Shown: one piece after another, positions 37,518-52,264 of the stretch
Numbering within the stretch: position 1 is the stretch's first letter
Layout: each line of letters begins with the position of its first letter
Assembly (NCBI GenBank): GCA_964057225.1
Contig: OZ059894.1
Location: forward strand, 4,774,001-4,838,000
Length of the DNA stretch: 64,000 bases
DNA from: Auanema rhodensis
Taxonomy: Eukaryota; Nematoda; Chromadorea; Rhabditida; Rhabditidae
Reading direction: 5' to 3'
Made by a program: the position numbers and the translations under genes
Notes under the pieces: model-generated
Told to the model about the DNA's origin: nothing
Database searches by the model: none
The model's input: only the letters and a program-made list of their open reading frames with translations

Positions 37518-40500
37518 TTAAGCTGCGTCGATCTGTGTTATCAGATTTGCGCTAGCTTAAAAATGCACCGAGATATCAACTGATACAAGTTCACACTTAT
37601 ATCCTCGATTTTCACCCTGAAGAAATAATTTTTTCGTTGAATAACATTGTCCATCGTCTTTGCCTTGAAAAAAGGAATCTAAAAACATCTACTTTTTGCT
37701 AAATTATTTTGAAATTTTTCGAAAAAATTTTTGTCAAAATGTTTTTGGAAGCAATGTTGAGTGTACATGGAAACTCAACATACACTAATGCATCATTTTT
37801 CAAACGATCATAACTAATTTTTGTATCAAGCGTTTCTCAATGTAGTATAGTGCATTCGATGCGGATTTTTAAGCTGCGTCGATCTGTGTTATCAGATTTG
37901 CGCTAGCTTAAAAATGCACCGAGATATCAACTGATATAAGTTCACACTTATATCCTCGATTTTCAACCTGAAGAATTAATTTTTTCGTTGAATAACATTG
38001 TCCATCGTCTTTGCCTTGAAAAATGGAATCTAAAAACAACTACTTTTTGCTAAATTATTTTGAAATTTTTCGAAAAAATTTTTGTCAAAATGTTTTTGGA
38101 AGCAATGTTGAGTGTACATGGAAACTCAACATACACTAATGCATCATTTTTCAAACGATCATAACTAATTTTTGTATTAAGCGTTTTTCAATGTAGTATA
38201 GTGCATTCGATGCGGATTTGTAAGCTGCGTCGATCTGTGTTATCAGATTTGCGCTAACTTAAAAATGCACCGAGATATCAACTGATATAAGTTCACACTT
38301 ATATCCTCGATTTTCACCCTGAAGAATTAATTTTTTCGTTGAATAACATTGTCTATCGTCTTTGCCTTGAGAAATGGAATCTAAAAACATCTACTTTTTG
38401 CTAAATTATTTTGAAATTTTTCGAAACAATTTTTGTCAAAATGTTTTTGGAAGCAGTGTTGAGTGTACATGGAAACTCAACATACACTAATGCATCATTT
38501 TTCAAACGATCATAACTAATTTTTGTATCAAGCGTTTTTCAATGTAGTATAGTGCATTCGATGCGGATTTTTAAGCTGCGTCGATCTGTGTTATCAGATT
38601 TGCGCTAGCTTAAAAATGCACCGAGATATCAACTGATATAAGTTCACACTTATATCCTCGATTTTCACCCTGAAGAAATAATTTTTTCGTTGAATAACAT
38701 TGTCCATCGTCTTTGCCTTGAAAAAAGGAATCTAAAAACATCTACTTTTTGCTAAATTATTTTGAAATTTTTCGAAAAAATTTTTGTCAAAATGTTTTTG
38801 GAAGCAATGTTGAGTGTACAAGGAAACTCAACATACACTAATGCATCATTTTTCAAACGATCATAACTAATTTTTGTATCAAGCGTTTCTCAATGTAGTA
38901 TAGTGCATTCGATGCGGATTTTTAAGCTGCGTCGATCTGTGTTATCAGATTTGCGCTAGCTTAAAAATGCACCGAGATATCAACTGATACAAGTTCACAC
39001 TTATATCCTCGATTTTCACCCTGAAGAAATAATTTTTTCGTTGAATAACATTGTCCATCGTCTTTGCCTTGAAAAAAGGAATCTAAAAACATCTACTTTT
39101 TGCTAAAATATTTTGAAATTTTTCGAAAAAATTTTTGTCAAAATGTTTTTGGAAGCAATGTTGAGTGTACATGGAAACTCAACATACACTAATGCATCAT
39201 TTTTCAAACGATCATAACTAATTTTTGTATCAAGCGTTTCTCAATGTAGTAGAGTGCATTCGATGCGGATTTTTAAGCTGCGTCGATCTGTGTTATCAGA
39301 TTTGCGCTAGCTTAAAAATGCACCGAGATATCAACTGATACAAGTTCACACTTATATCCTCGATTTTCACCCTGAAGAAATAATTTTTTCGTTGAATAAC
39401 ATTGTCCATCGTCTTTGCCTTGAAAAAAGGAATCTAAAAACATCTACTTTTTGCTAAAATATTTTGAAATTTTTCGAAAAAATGTTTGTCAAAATGTTTT
39501 TGGAAGCAATGTTGAGTGTACATGGAAACTCAACATACACTAATGCATCATTTTTCAAACGATCATAACTAATTTTTGTATCAAGCGTTTTTCAATGTAG
39601 TATAGTGCATTCGATGCGGATTTTTAAGCTGCGTCGATCTGTGTTATCAGATTTGCGCTAGCTTAAAAATGCACCGAGATATCAACTGATACAAGTTCAC
39701 ACTTATATCCTCGATTTTCACTCTGAAGAAATAATTTTTTCGTTGAATAACATTGTCCATCGTCTTTGCCTTGAAAAAAGGATTCTAAAAACATCTACTT
39801 TTTGCTAAATTATTCTGAAATTTTTCGAAAAAATTTTTGTCAAAATGTTTTTGGAAGCAATGTTGAGTGTACATGGAAACTCAACATACACTAATGCATC
39901 ATTTTTCAAACGATCATAACTAATTTTTGTTTCAAGCGTTTCTCAATGAAGTATAGTGCATTCGATGCGGATTTTTAAGCTGCGTCGATCTGTGTTATCA
40001 GATTTGCGCTAGCTTAAAAATGCACCGAGATATCAACTGATACAAGTTCACACTTATATCCTCGATTTTCACTCTGAAGAAATAATTTTTTCGTTGAATA
40101 ACATTGTCCATCGTCTTTGCCTTGAAAAAAGGATTCTAAAAACATCTACTTTTTGCTAAATTATTCTGAAATTTTTCGAAAAAATTTTTGTCAAAATGTT
40201 TTTGGAAGCAATGTTGAGTGTACATGGAAACTCAACATACACTAATGCATCATTTTTCAAACGATCATAACTAATTTTTGTTTCAAGCGTTTCTCAATGT
40301 AGTATAGTGCATTCGATGCGGATTTTTAAGCTGCGTCGATCTGTGTTATCAGATTTGCGCTAGCTTAAAAATGCACCGAGATATCAACTGATATAAGTTC
40401 ACACTTATATCCTCGATTTTCACCCTGAAGAAATAATTTTTTCGTTGAATAACATTGTCCATCGTCTTTGCCTTGAAAAAAGGAATCTAAAAACATCTAC

Positions 40501-40676
40501 TTTTTGCTAAATTATTTTGAAATTTTTCGAAAAAATTTTTGTCAAAATGTTTTTGGAAGCAATGTTGAGTGTACAAGGAAACTCAACATACACTAATGCA
40601 TCATTTTTCAAACGATCATAACTAATTTTTGTATCAAGCGTTTCTCAATGTAGTATAGTGCATTCGATGCGGATTT

Positions 40677-41033
40677 TTAAGCTGCGTCGATCTGTGTTAT
40701 CATTATCAGATTTGCGCTAGCTTAAAAATGCACCGAGATATCAACTGATACAAGTTCACACTTATATCCTCGATTTTCACCCTGAAGAAATAATTTTTTC
40801 GTTGAATAACATTGTCCATCGTCTTTGCCTTGAAAAAAGGAATCTAAAAACATCTACTTTTTGCTAAAATATTTTGAAATTTTTCGAAAAAATTTTTGTC
40901 AAAATGTTTTTGGAAGCAATGTTGAGTGTACATGGAAACTCAACATACACTAATGCATCATTTTTCAAACGATCATAACTAATTTTTGTATCAAGCGTTT
41001 CTCAATGTAGTATAGTGCATTCGATGCGGATTT
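40677..41033 (+). repeat. 357-bp monomer with 6-bp duplication
   Basis: An F-type copy in which TTATCA is tandemly doubled at 40697-40708, giving GTTATCATTATCAGA. It is the only insertion in the window and is not copied into any neighbour, so it is probably recent replication slippage. Confidence 0.95.
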
Positions 41034-43139
41034 TTAAGCTGCGTCGATCTGTGTTATCAGATTTGCGCTAGCTTAAAAATGCACCGAGATATCAACTGAT
41101 ACAAGTTCACACTTATATCCTCGATTTTCACCCTGAAGAAATAATTTTTTCGTTGAATAACATTGTCCATCGTCTTTGCCTTGAAAAAAGGAATCTAAAA
41201 ACATCTACTTTTTGCTAAAATATTTTGAAATTTTTCGAAAAAATTTTTGTCAAAATGTTTTTGGAAGCAATGTTGAGTGTACATGGAAACTCAACATACA
41301 CTAATGCATCATTTTTCAAACGATCATAACTAATTTTTGTATCAAGCGTTTTTCAATGTAGTATAGTGCATTCGATGCGGATTTTTAAGCTGCGTCGATC
41401 TGTGTTATCAGATTTGCGCTAGCTTAAAAATGCACCGAGATATCAACTGATACAAGTTCACACTTATATCCTCGATTTTCACTCTGAAGAAATAATTTTT
41501 TCGTTGAATAACATTGTCCATCGTCTTTGCCTTGAAAAAAGGATTCTAAAAACATCTACTTTTTGCTAAATTATTCTGAAATTTTTCGAAAAAATTTTTG
41601 TCAAAATGTTTTTGGAAGCAATGTTGAGTGTACATGGAAACTCAACATACACTAATGCATCATTTTTCAAACGATCATAACTAATTTTTGTTTCAAGCGT
41701 TTCTCAATGTAGTATAGTGCATTCGATGCGGATTTTTAAGCTGCGTCGATCTGTGTTATCAGATTTGCGCTAGCTTAAAAATGCACCGAGATATCAACTG
41801 ATATAAGTTCACACTTATATCCTCGATTTTCACCCTGAAGAAATAATTTTTTCGTTGAATAACATTGTCCATCGTCTTTGCCTTGAAAAAAGGAATCTAA
41901 AAACATCTACTTTTTGCTAAAATATTTTGAAACTTTTCGAAAAAATTTTTGTCAAAATGTTTTTGGAAGCAATGTTGAGTGTACATGGAAACTCAACATA
42001 CACTAATGCATCATTTTTCAAACGATCATAACTAATTTTTGTATCAAGCGTTTTTCAATGTAGTATAGTGCATTCGATGCGGATTTTTAAGCTGCGTCGA
42101 TCTGTGTTATCAGATTTGCGCTAGCTTAAAAATGCACCGAGATATCAACTGATACAAGTTCACACTTATATCCTCGATTTTCACTCTGAAGAAATAATTT
42201 TTTCGTTGAATAACATTGTCCATCGTCTTTGCCTTGAAAAAAGGATTCTAAAAACATCTACTTTTTGCTAAATTATTCTGAAATTTTTCGAAAAAATTTT
42301 TGTCAAAATGTTTTTGGAAGCAATGTTGAGTGTACATGGAAACTCAACATACACTAATGCATCATTTTTCAAACGATCATAACTAATTTTTGTTTCAAGC
42401 GTTTCTCAATGTAGTATAGTGCATTCGATGCGGATTTTTAAGCTGCGTCGATCTGTGTTATCAGATTTGCGCTAGCTTAAAAATGCACCGAGATATCAAC
42501 TGATATAAGTTCACACTTATATCCTCGATTTTCACCCTGAAGAAATAATTTTTTCGTTGAATAACATTGTCCATCGTCTTTGCCTTGAAAAAAGGAATCT
42601 AAAAACATCTACTTTTTGCTAAAATATTTTGAAACTTTTCGAAAAAATTTTTGTCAAAATGTTTTTGGAAGCAATGTTGAGTGTACATGGAAACTCAACA
42701 TACACTAATGCATCATTTTTCAAACGATCATAACTAATTTTTGTATAAAGCGTTTCTCAATGAAGTATAGTGCATTCGATGCGGATTTTTAAGCTGCGTC
42801 GATCTGTGTTATCAGATTTGCGCTAGCTTAAAAATGCACCGAGATATCAACTGATATAAGTTCACACTTATATCCTCGATTTTCACCCTGAAGAATTAAT
42901 TTTTTCGTTGAATAACATTGTCTATCGTCTTTGCCTTGAGAAATGGAATCTAAAAACATCTACTTTTTGCTAAATTATTTTGAAATTTTTCGAAAAAATT
43001 TTTGTCAAAATGTTTTTGGAAGCAATGTTGAGTGTACATGGAAACTCAACATACACTAATGCATCATTTTTCAAACGATCATAACTAATTTTTGTATCAA
43101 GCGTTTCTCAATGTAGTATAGTGCATTCGATGCGGATTT

Positions 43140-43840
43140 TTAAGCTGCGTCGATCTGTGTTATCAGATTTGCGCTAGCTTAAAAATGCACCGAGATATCA
43201 ACTGATATAAGTTCACACTTATATCCTCGATTTTCACCCTGAAGAAATAATTTTTTCGTTGAATAACATTGTCCATCGTCTTTGCCTTGAAAAAAGGAAT
43301 CTAAAAACATCTACTTTTTGCTAAATTATTTTGAAATTTTTCGAAAAAATTTTTGTCAAAATTTTTTGGAAGCAATGTTGAGTGTACATGGAAACTCAAC
43401 ATACACTAATGCATCATTTTTCAAACGATCATAACTAATTTTTGTATCAAGCGTTTTTCAATGTAGTATAGTGCATTCGATGCGGATTTTTAAGCTGCGT
43501 CGATCTGTGTTATCAGATTTGCGCTAGCTTAAAAATGCACCGAGATATCAACTGATACAAGTTCACACTTATATCCTCGATTTTCACCCTGAAGAAATAA
43601 TTTTTTCGTTGAATAACATTGTCCATCGTCTTTGCCTTGAAAAAAGGATTCTAAAAACATCTACTTTTTGCTAAATTATACTGAAATTTTTTGAAAAAAT
43701 TTTTGTCAAAATGTTTTTGGAAGCAATGTTGAGTGTACATGGAAACTCAACATACACTAATGCATCATTTTTCAAACGATCATAACTAATTTTTGTATCA
43801 AGCGTTTCTCAATGTAGTATAGTGCATTCGATGCGGATTT
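43140..43840 (+). repeat. Isolated A + J pair within the right half
   Basis: A 350-bp A monomer (43140-43489), the only one right of 23489, followed by a 351-bp monomer with AAAAAAGGATTC and TTATACTGAAATTTTTTGA (43490-43840). The second shares its rare right half with the monomer at 20696. The pair looks transplanted from the left subarrays. Confidence 0.8.
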
Positions 43841-45595
43841 TTAAGCTGCGTCGATCTGTGCTATCAGATTTGCGCTAGCTTAAAAATGCACCGAGATATC
43901 AACTGATATATGTTCACACTTATATCCTCGATTTTCAACCTGAAGAATTAATTTTTTCGTTGAATAACATTGTCCATCGTCTTTGCCTTGAAAAATGGAA
44001 TCTAAAAACAACTACTTTTTGCTAAATTATTTTGAAATTTTTCGAAAAAATTTTTGTCAAAATGTTTTTGGAAGCAATGTTGAGTGTACATGGAAACTCA
44101 ACATACACTAATGCATCATTTTTCAAACGATCATAACTAATTTTTGTATCAAGCGTTTCTCAATGTAGTATAGTGCATTCGATGCGGATTTTTAAGCTGC
44201 GTCGATCTGTGTTATCAGATTTGCGCTAGCTTAAAAATGCACCGAGATATCAACTGATATAAGTTCACACTTATATCCTCGATTTTCACCCTGAAGAAAT
44301 AATTTTTTCGTTGAATAACATTGTCCATCGTCTTTGCCTTGAAAAAAGGAATCTAAAAACATCTACTTTTTGCTAAAATATTTTGAAATTTTTCGAAAAA
44401 ATTTTTGTCAAAATGTTTTTGGAAGCAATGTTGAGTGTACATGGAAACTCAACATACACTAATGCATCATTTTTCAAACGATCATAACTAATTTTTGTAT
44501 CAAGCGTTTTTCAATGTAGTATAGTGCATTCGATGCGGATTTTTAAGCTGCGTCGATCTGTGTTATCAGATTTGCGCTAGCTTAAAAATGCACCGAGATA
44601 TCAACTGATACAAGTTCACACTTATATCCTCGATTTTCACTCTGAAGAAATAATTTTTTCGTTGAATAACATTGTCCATCGTCTTTGCCTTGAAAAAAGG
44701 ATTCTAAAAACATCTACTTTTTGCTAAATTATTCTGAAATTTTTCGAAAAAATTTTTGTCAAAATGTTTTTGGAAGCAATGTTGAGTGTACATGGAAACT
44801 CAACATACACTAATGCATCATTTTTCAAACGATCATAACTAATTTTTGTTTCAAGCGTTTCTCAATGTAGTATAGTGCATTCGATGCGGATTTTTAAGCT
44901 GCGTCGATCTGTGTTATCAGATTTGCGCTAGCTTAAAAATGCACCGAGATATCAACTGATATAAGTTCACACTTATATCCTCGATTTTCACCCTGAAGAA
45001 ATAATTTTTTCGTTGAATAACATTGTCCATCGTCTTTGCCTTGAAAAAAGGAATCTAAAAACATCTACTTTTTGCTAAAATATTTTGAAACTTTTCGAAA
45101 AAATTTTTGTCAAAATGTTTTTGGAAGCAATGTTGAGTGTACATGGAAACTCAACATACACTAATGCATCATTTTTCAAACGATCATAACTAATTTTTGT
45201 ATAAAGCGTTTCTCAATGTAGTATAGTGCATTCGATGCGGATTTTTAAGCTGCGTCGATCTGTGTTATCAGATTTGCGCTAGCTTAAAAATGCACCGAGA
45301 TATCAACTGATATATGTTCACACTTATATCCTCGATTTTCAACCTGAAGAATTAATTTTTTCGTTGAATAACATTGTCCATCGTCTTTGCCTTGAAAAAT
45401 GGAATCTAAAAACAACTACTTTTTGCTAAATTATTTTGAAATTTTTCGAAAAAATTTTTGTCAAAATGTTTTTGGAAGCAATGTTGAGTGTACATGGAAA
45501 CTCAACATACACTAATGCATCATTTTTCAAACGATCATAACTAATTTTTGTATCAAGCGTTTCTCAATGTAGTATAGTGCATTCGATGCGGATTT

Positions 45596-48403
45596 TTAAG
45601 CTGCGTCGATCTGTGTTATCAGATTTGCGCTAGCTTAAAAATGCACCGAGATATCAACTGATACAAGTTCACACTTATATCCTCGATTTTCACCCTGAAG
45701 AAATAATTTTTTCGTTGAATAACATTGTCCATCGTCTTTGCCTTGAAAATAGGATTCTAAAAACATCTACTTTTTGCTAAATTATTTTGAAATTTTTCGA
45801 AAAAATTTTTGTCAAAATGTTTTTGGAAGCAATGTTGAGTGTACATGGAAACTCAACATACACTAATGCATCATTTTTCAAACGATCATAACTAATTTTT
45901 GTATCAAGCGTTTCTCAATGTAGTATAGTGCATTCGATGCGGATTTTTAAGCTGCGTCGATCTGTGTTATCAGATTTGCGCTAGCTTAAAAATGCACCGA
46001 GATATCAACTGATATAAGTTCACACTTATATCCTCGATTTTCAACCTGAAGAATTAATTTTTTCGTTGAATAACATTGTCCATCGTCTTTGCCTTGAAAA
46101 ATGGAATCTAAAAACAACTACTTTTTGCTAAATTATTTTGAAATTTTTCGAAAAAATTTTTGTCAAAATGTTTTTGGAAGCAATGTTGAGTGTACATGGA
46201 AACTCAACATACACTAATGCATCATTTTTCAAACGATCATAACTAATTTTTGTATTAAGCGTTTTTCAATGTAGTATAGTGCATTCGATGCGGATTTTTA
46301 AGCTGCGTCGATCTGTGTTATCAGATTTGCGCTAGCTTAAAAATGCACCGAGATATCAACTGATATAAGTTCACACTTATATCCTCGATTTTCACCCTGA
46401 AGAAATAATTTTTTCGTTGAATAACATTGTCCATCGTCTTTGCCTTGAAAAAAGGAATCTAAAAACATCTACTTTTTGCTAAATTATTTTGAAATTTTTC
46501 GAAAAAATTTTTGTCAAAATGTTTTTGGAAGCAATGTTGAGTGTACATGGAAACTCAACATACACTAATGCATCATTTTTCAAACGATCATAACTAATTT
46601 TTGTATCAAGCGTTTCTCAATGTAGTATAGTGCATTCGATGCGGATTTGTAAGCTGCGTCGATCTGTGTTATCAGATTTGCGCTAACTTAAAAATGCACC
46701 GAGATATCAACTGATATAAGTTCACACTTATATCCTCGATTTTCACCCTGAAGAATTAATTTTTTCGTTGAATAACATTGTCTATCGTCTTTGCCTTGAG
46801 AAATGGAATCTAAAAACATCTACTTTTTGCTAAATTATTTTGAAATTTTTCGAAAAAATTTTTGTCAAAATGTTTTTGGAAGCAGTGTTGAGTGTACATG
46901 GAAACTCAACATACACTAATGCATCATTTTTCAAACGATCATAACTAATTTTTGTATCAAGCGTTTTTCAATGTAGTATAGTGCATTCGATGCGGATTTT
47001 TAAGCTGCGTCGATCTGTGTTATCAGATTTGCGCTAGCTTAAAAATGCACCGAGATATCAACTGATATAAGTTCACACTTATATCCTCGATTTTCACCCT
47101 GAAGAAATAATTTTTTCGTTGAATAACATTGTCCATCGTCTTTGCCTTGAAAATAGGATTCTAAAAACATCTACTTTTTGCTAAATTATTTTGAAATTTT
47201 TCGAAAAAATTTTTGTCAAAATGTTTTTGGAAGCAATGTTGAGTGTACATGGAAACTCAACATACACTAATGCATCATTTTTCAAACGATCATAACTAAT
47301 TTTTGTATCAAGCGTTTCTCAATGTAGTATAGTGCATTCGATGCGGATTTTTAAGCTGCGTCGATCTGTGTTATCAGATTTGCGCTAGCTTAAAAATGCA
47401 CCGAGATATCAACTGATATAAGTTCACACTTATATCCTCGATTTTCAACCTGAAGAATTAATTTTTTCGTTGAATAACATTGTCCATCGTCTTTGCCTTG
47501 AAAAATGGAATCTAAAAACAACTACTTTTTGCTAAATTATTTTGAAATTTTTCGAAAAAATTTTTGTCAAAATGTTTTTGGAAGCAATGTTGAGTGTACA
47601 TGGAAACTCAACATACACTAATGCATCATTTTTCAAACGATCATAACTAATTTTTGTATTAAGCGTTTTCCAATGTAGTATAGTGCATTCGATGCGGATT
47701 TTTAAGCTGCGTCGATCTGTGTTATCAGATTTGCGCTAGCTTAAAAATGCACCGAGATATCAACTGATATAAGTTCACACTTATATCCTCGATTTTCACC
47801 CTGAAGAAATAATTTTTTCGTTGAATAACATTGTCCATCGTCTTTGCCTTGAAAAAAGGAATCTAAAAACATCTACTTTTTGCTAAATTATTTTGAAATT
47901 TTTCGAAAAAATTTTTGTCAAAATGTTTTTGGAAGCAATGTTGAGTGTACATGGAAACTCAACATACACTAATGCATCATTTTTCAAACGATCATAACTA
48001 ATTTTTGTATCAAGCGTTTCTCAATGTAGTATAGTGCATTCGATGCGGATTTGTAAGCTGCGTCGATCTGTGTTATCAGATTTGCGCTAACTTAAAAATG
48101 CACCGAGATATCAACTGATATAAGTTCACACTTATATCCTCGATTTTCACCCTGAAGAATTAATTTTTTCGTTGAATAACATTGTCTATCGTCTTTGCCT
48201 TGAGAAATGGAATCTAAAAACATCTACTTTTTGCTAAATTATTTTGAAATTTTTCGAAAAAATTTTTGTCAAAATGTTTTTGGAAGCAGTGTTGAGTGTA
48301 CATGGAAACTCAACATACACTAATGCATCATTTTTCAAACGATCATAACTAATTTTTGTATCAAGCGTTTTTCAATGTAGTATAGTGCATTCGATGCGGA
48401 TTT
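45596..48403 (+). repeat. 4-mer higher-order unit K-H-E-G, two copies of 1404 bp
   Basis: Copies at 45596-46999 and 47000-48403. Marks are AAAATAGGATTC in K, AACAACTAC and GTATTAAG in H, and TTTGTAAGC with GCTAACTT at the start of G. The last three monomers recur at 54371-55423. Copies differ by GATACAAG against GATATAAG in K and by GTTTTCC at 47666 in the second H. Confidence 0.9.
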
Positions 48404-48754
48404 TTAAGCTGCGTCGATCTGTGTTATCAGATTTGCGCTAGCTTAAAAATGCACCGAGATATCAACTGATATAAGTTCACACTTATATCCTCGATTTTCA
48501 CCCTGAAGAAATAATTTTTTCGTTGAATAACATTGTCCATCGTCTTTGCCTTGAAAAAAGGAATCTAAAAACATCTACTTTTTGCTAAATTATTTTGAAA
48601 TTTTTCGAAAAAATTTTTGTCAAAATGTTTTTGGAAGCAATGTTGAGTGTACATGGAAACTCAACATACACTAATGCATCATTTTTCAAACGATCATAAC
48701 TAATTTTTGTATCAAGCGTTTCTCAATGTAGTATAGTGCATTCGATGCGGATTT

Positions 48755-51700
48755 TTAAGCTGCGTCGATCTGTGTTATCAGATTTGCGCTAGCTTAAAAA
48801 TGCACCGAGATATCAACTGATATAAGTTCACACTTATATCCTCGATTTTCACCCTGAAGAAATAATTTTTTCGTTGAATAACATTGTCCATCGTCTTTGC
48901 CTTGAAAAAAGGAATCTAAAAACATCTACTTTTTGCTAAATTATTTTGAAATTTTTCGAAAAAATTTTTGTCAAAATGTTTTTGGAAGCAATGTTGAGTG
49001 TACATGGAAACTCAACATACACTAATGCATCATTTTTCAAACGATCATAACTAATTTTTGTATCAAGCGTTTCTCAATGTAGTATAGTGCATTCGATGCG
49101 GATTTTTAAGTTGCGTCGATCTGTGTTATCAGATTTGCGCTAGCTTAAAAATGCACCGAGATATCAACTGATATAAGTTCACACTTATATCCTCGATTTT
49201 CACCCTGAAGAATTAATTTTTTCGTTGAATAACATTGTCTATCGTCTTTGCCTTGAGAAATGGAATCTAAAAACATCTACTTTTTGCTAAATTATTTTGA
49301 AATTTTTCGAAAAAATTTTTGTCAAAATGTTTTTGGAAGCAATGTTGAGTGTACATGGAAACTCAACATACACTAATGCATCATTTTTCAAACGATCATA
49401 ACTAATTTTTGTATCAAGCGTTTCTCAATGTAGTATAGTGCATTCGATGCGGATTTTTAAGCTGCGTCGATCTGTGTTATCAGATTTGCGCTAGCTTAAA
49501 AATGCACCGAGATATCAACTGATATAAGTTCACACTTATATCCTCGATTTTCAACCTGAAGAATTAATTTTTTCGTTGAATAACATTGTCCATCGTCTTT
49601 GCCTTGAAAAATGGAATCTAAAAACAACTACTTTTTGCTAAATTATTCTGAAATTTTTCGAAAAAATTTTTGTCAAAATGTTTTTGGAAGCAGTGTTGAG
49701 TGTACATGGAAACTCAACATACACTAATGCATCATTTTTCAAACGATCATAACTAGATTTTGTATCAAGCGTTTTTCAATGTAGTATAGTGCATTCGATG
49801 CGGATTTTTAAGCTGCGTCGATCTGTGTTATCAGATTTGCGCTAGCTTAAAAATGCACCGAGATATCAACTGATATAAGTTCACACTTATATCCTCGATT
49901 TTCACCCTGAAGAAATAATTTTTTCGTTGAATAACATTGTCCATCGTCTTTGCCTTGAAAAAAGGAATCTAAAAACATCTACTTTTTGCTAAATTATTTT
50001 GAAATTTTTCGAAAAAATTTTTGTCAAAATGTTTTTGGAAGCAATGTTGAGTGTACATGGAAACTCAACATACACTAATGCATCATTTTTCAAACGATCA
50101 TAACTAGATTTTGTATCAAGCGTTTCTCAATGTAGTATAGTGCATTCGATGCGGATTTTTAAGCTGCGTCGATCTGTGTTATCAGATTTGCGCTAGCTTA
50201 AAAATGCACCGAGATATCAACTGATATAAGTTCACACTTATATCCTCGATTTTCACCCTGAAGAAATAATTTTTTCGTTGAATAACATTGTCCATCGTCT
50301 TTGCCTTGAAAAAAGGAATCTAAAAACATCTACTTTTTGCTAAATTATTTTGAAATTTTTCGAAAAAATTTTTGTCAAAATGTTTTTGGAAGCAATGTTG
50401 AGTGTACATGGAAACTCAACATACACTAATGCATCATTTTTCAAACGATCATAACTAATTTTTGTATCAAGCGTTTCTCAATGTAGTATAGTGCATTCGA
50501 TGCGGATTTTTAAGCTGCGTCGATCTGTGTTATCAGATTTGCGCTAGCTTAAAAATGCACCGAGATATCAACTGATATAAGTTCACACTTATATCCTCGA
50601 TTTTCACCCTGAAGAAATAATTTTTTCGTTGAATAACATTGTCCATCGTCTTTGCCTTGAAAAAAGGAATCTAAAAACATCTACTTTTTGCTAAATTATT
50701 TTGAAATTTTTCGAAAAAATTTTTGTCAAAATGTTTTTGGAAGCAATGTTGAGTGTACATGGAAACTCAACATACACTAATGCATCATTTTTCAAACGAT
50801 CATAACTAATTTTTGTATCAAGCGTTTCTCAATGTAGTATAGTGCATTCGATGCGGATTTTTAAGTTGCGTCGATCTGTGTTATCAGATTTGCGCTAGCT
50901 TAAAAATGCACCGAGATATCAACTGATATAAGTTCACACTTATATCCTCGATTTTCACCCTGAAGAATTAATTTTTTCGTTGAATAACATTGTCTATCGT
51001 CTTTGCCTTGAGAAATGGAATCTAAAAACATCTACTTTTTGCTAAATTATTTTGAAATTTTTCGAAAAAATTTTTGTCAAAATGTTTTTGGAAGCAATGT
51101 TGAGTGTACATGGAAACTCAACATACACTAATGCATCATTTTTCAAACGATCATAACTAATTTTTGTATCAAGCGTTTCTCAATGTAGTATAGTGCATTC
51201 GATGCGGATTTTTAAGCTGCGTCGATCTGTGTTATCAGATTTGCGCTAGCTTAAAAATGCACCGAGATATCAACTGATATAAGTTCACACTTATATCCTC
51301 GATTTTCAACCTGAAGAATTAATTTTTTCGTTGAATAACATTGTCCATCGTCTTTGCCTTGAAAAATGGAATCTAAAAACAACTACTTTTTGCTAAATTA
51401 TTCTGAAATTTTTCGAAAAAATTTTTGTCAAAATGTTTTTGGAAGCAGTGTTGAGTGTACATGGAAACTCAACATACACTAATGCATCATTTTTCAAACG
51501 ATCATAACTAGATTTTGTATCAAGCGTTTTTCAATGTAGTATAGTGCATTCGATGCGGATTTTTAAGCTGCGTCGATCTGTGTTATCAGATTTGCGCTAG
51601 CTTAAAAATGCACCGAGATATCAACTGATATAAGTTCACACTTATATCCTCGATTTTCACCCTGAAGAAATAATTTTTTCGTTGAATAACATTGTCCATC

Positions 51701-52264
51701 GTCTTTGCCTTGAAAAAAGGAATCTAAAAACATCTACTTTTTGCTAAATTATTTTGAAATTTTTCGAAAAAATTTTTGTCAAAATGTTTTTGGAAGCAAT
51801 GTTGAGTGTACATGGAAACTCAACATACACTAATGCATCATTTTTCAAACGATCATAACTAGATTTTGTATCAAGCGTTTCTCAATGTAGTATAGTGCAT
51901 TCGATGCGGATTTTTAAGCTGCGTCGATCTGTGTTATCAGATTTGCGCTAGCTTAAAAATGCACCGAGATATCAACTGATATAAGTTCACACTTATATCC
52001 TCGATTTTCACCCTGAAGAAATAATTTTTTCGTTGAATAACATTGTCCATCGTCTTTGCCTTGAAAAAAGGAATCTAAAAACATCTACTTTTTGCTAAAT
52101 TATTTTGAAATTTTTCGAAAAAATTTTTGTCAAAATGTTTTTGGAAGCAATGTTGAGTGTACATGGAAACTCAACATACACTAATGCATCATTTTTCAAA
52201 CGATCATAACTAATTTTTGTATCAAGCGTTTCTCAATGTAGTATAGTGCATTCGATGCGGATTT
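48755..52264 (+). repeat. 5-mer higher-order unit E-D-H-E-E, two copies of 1755 bp
   Basis: Copies at 48755-50509 and 50510-52264. Marks are TTAAGTTGCG at the start of D (49106, 50861), GCAGTG and TTATTCTGAAA in H, and CTAGATTTTG in both H and the next E. No difference between the two was scored. Confidence 0.92.

Larger units (their letters stand above)
24531..42788 (+). repeat. Subarray III: F-rich monomers
   Basis: Starts and types: E24531 Eg24882 F25233 Eg25584 F25935 L26286 G26637 Ea26988 F27339 G27690 Ei28041 F28392 F28743 Ei29094 F29445 F29796 I30147 E30498 G30849 Ea31200 F31551 Eg31902 Ea32253 F32604 G32955 Ea33306 F33657 G34008 Ei34359 F34710 F35061 I35412 E35763 G36114 Ea36465 F36816 Eg37167 E37518 H37869 G38220 Ea38571 F38922 F39273 I39624 I39975 Ea40326 F40677 F41034 I41385 Fc41736 I42087 Fc42438. 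E: 351 bp, AAAAAAGGAATC, CTTTTTGC. Eg: GAAAGTTTTCG. Ea: TACAAGG. Ei: AAAAAAGAAATC, CTACTATTTGC. F: GATACAAG, CTAAAATATT. Fc: CTAAAATATT, GAAACTTTTCG. G: TGTCTATCG, GAGAAATGG, GCAGTG. H: CAACCTG, AACAACTAC. I: CACTCTG, AAAGGATTC, TGTTTCAAG. The L-like copy at 26286 has AAAAATGGAATC. No 350-bp copy occurs here. Confidence 0.9.
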
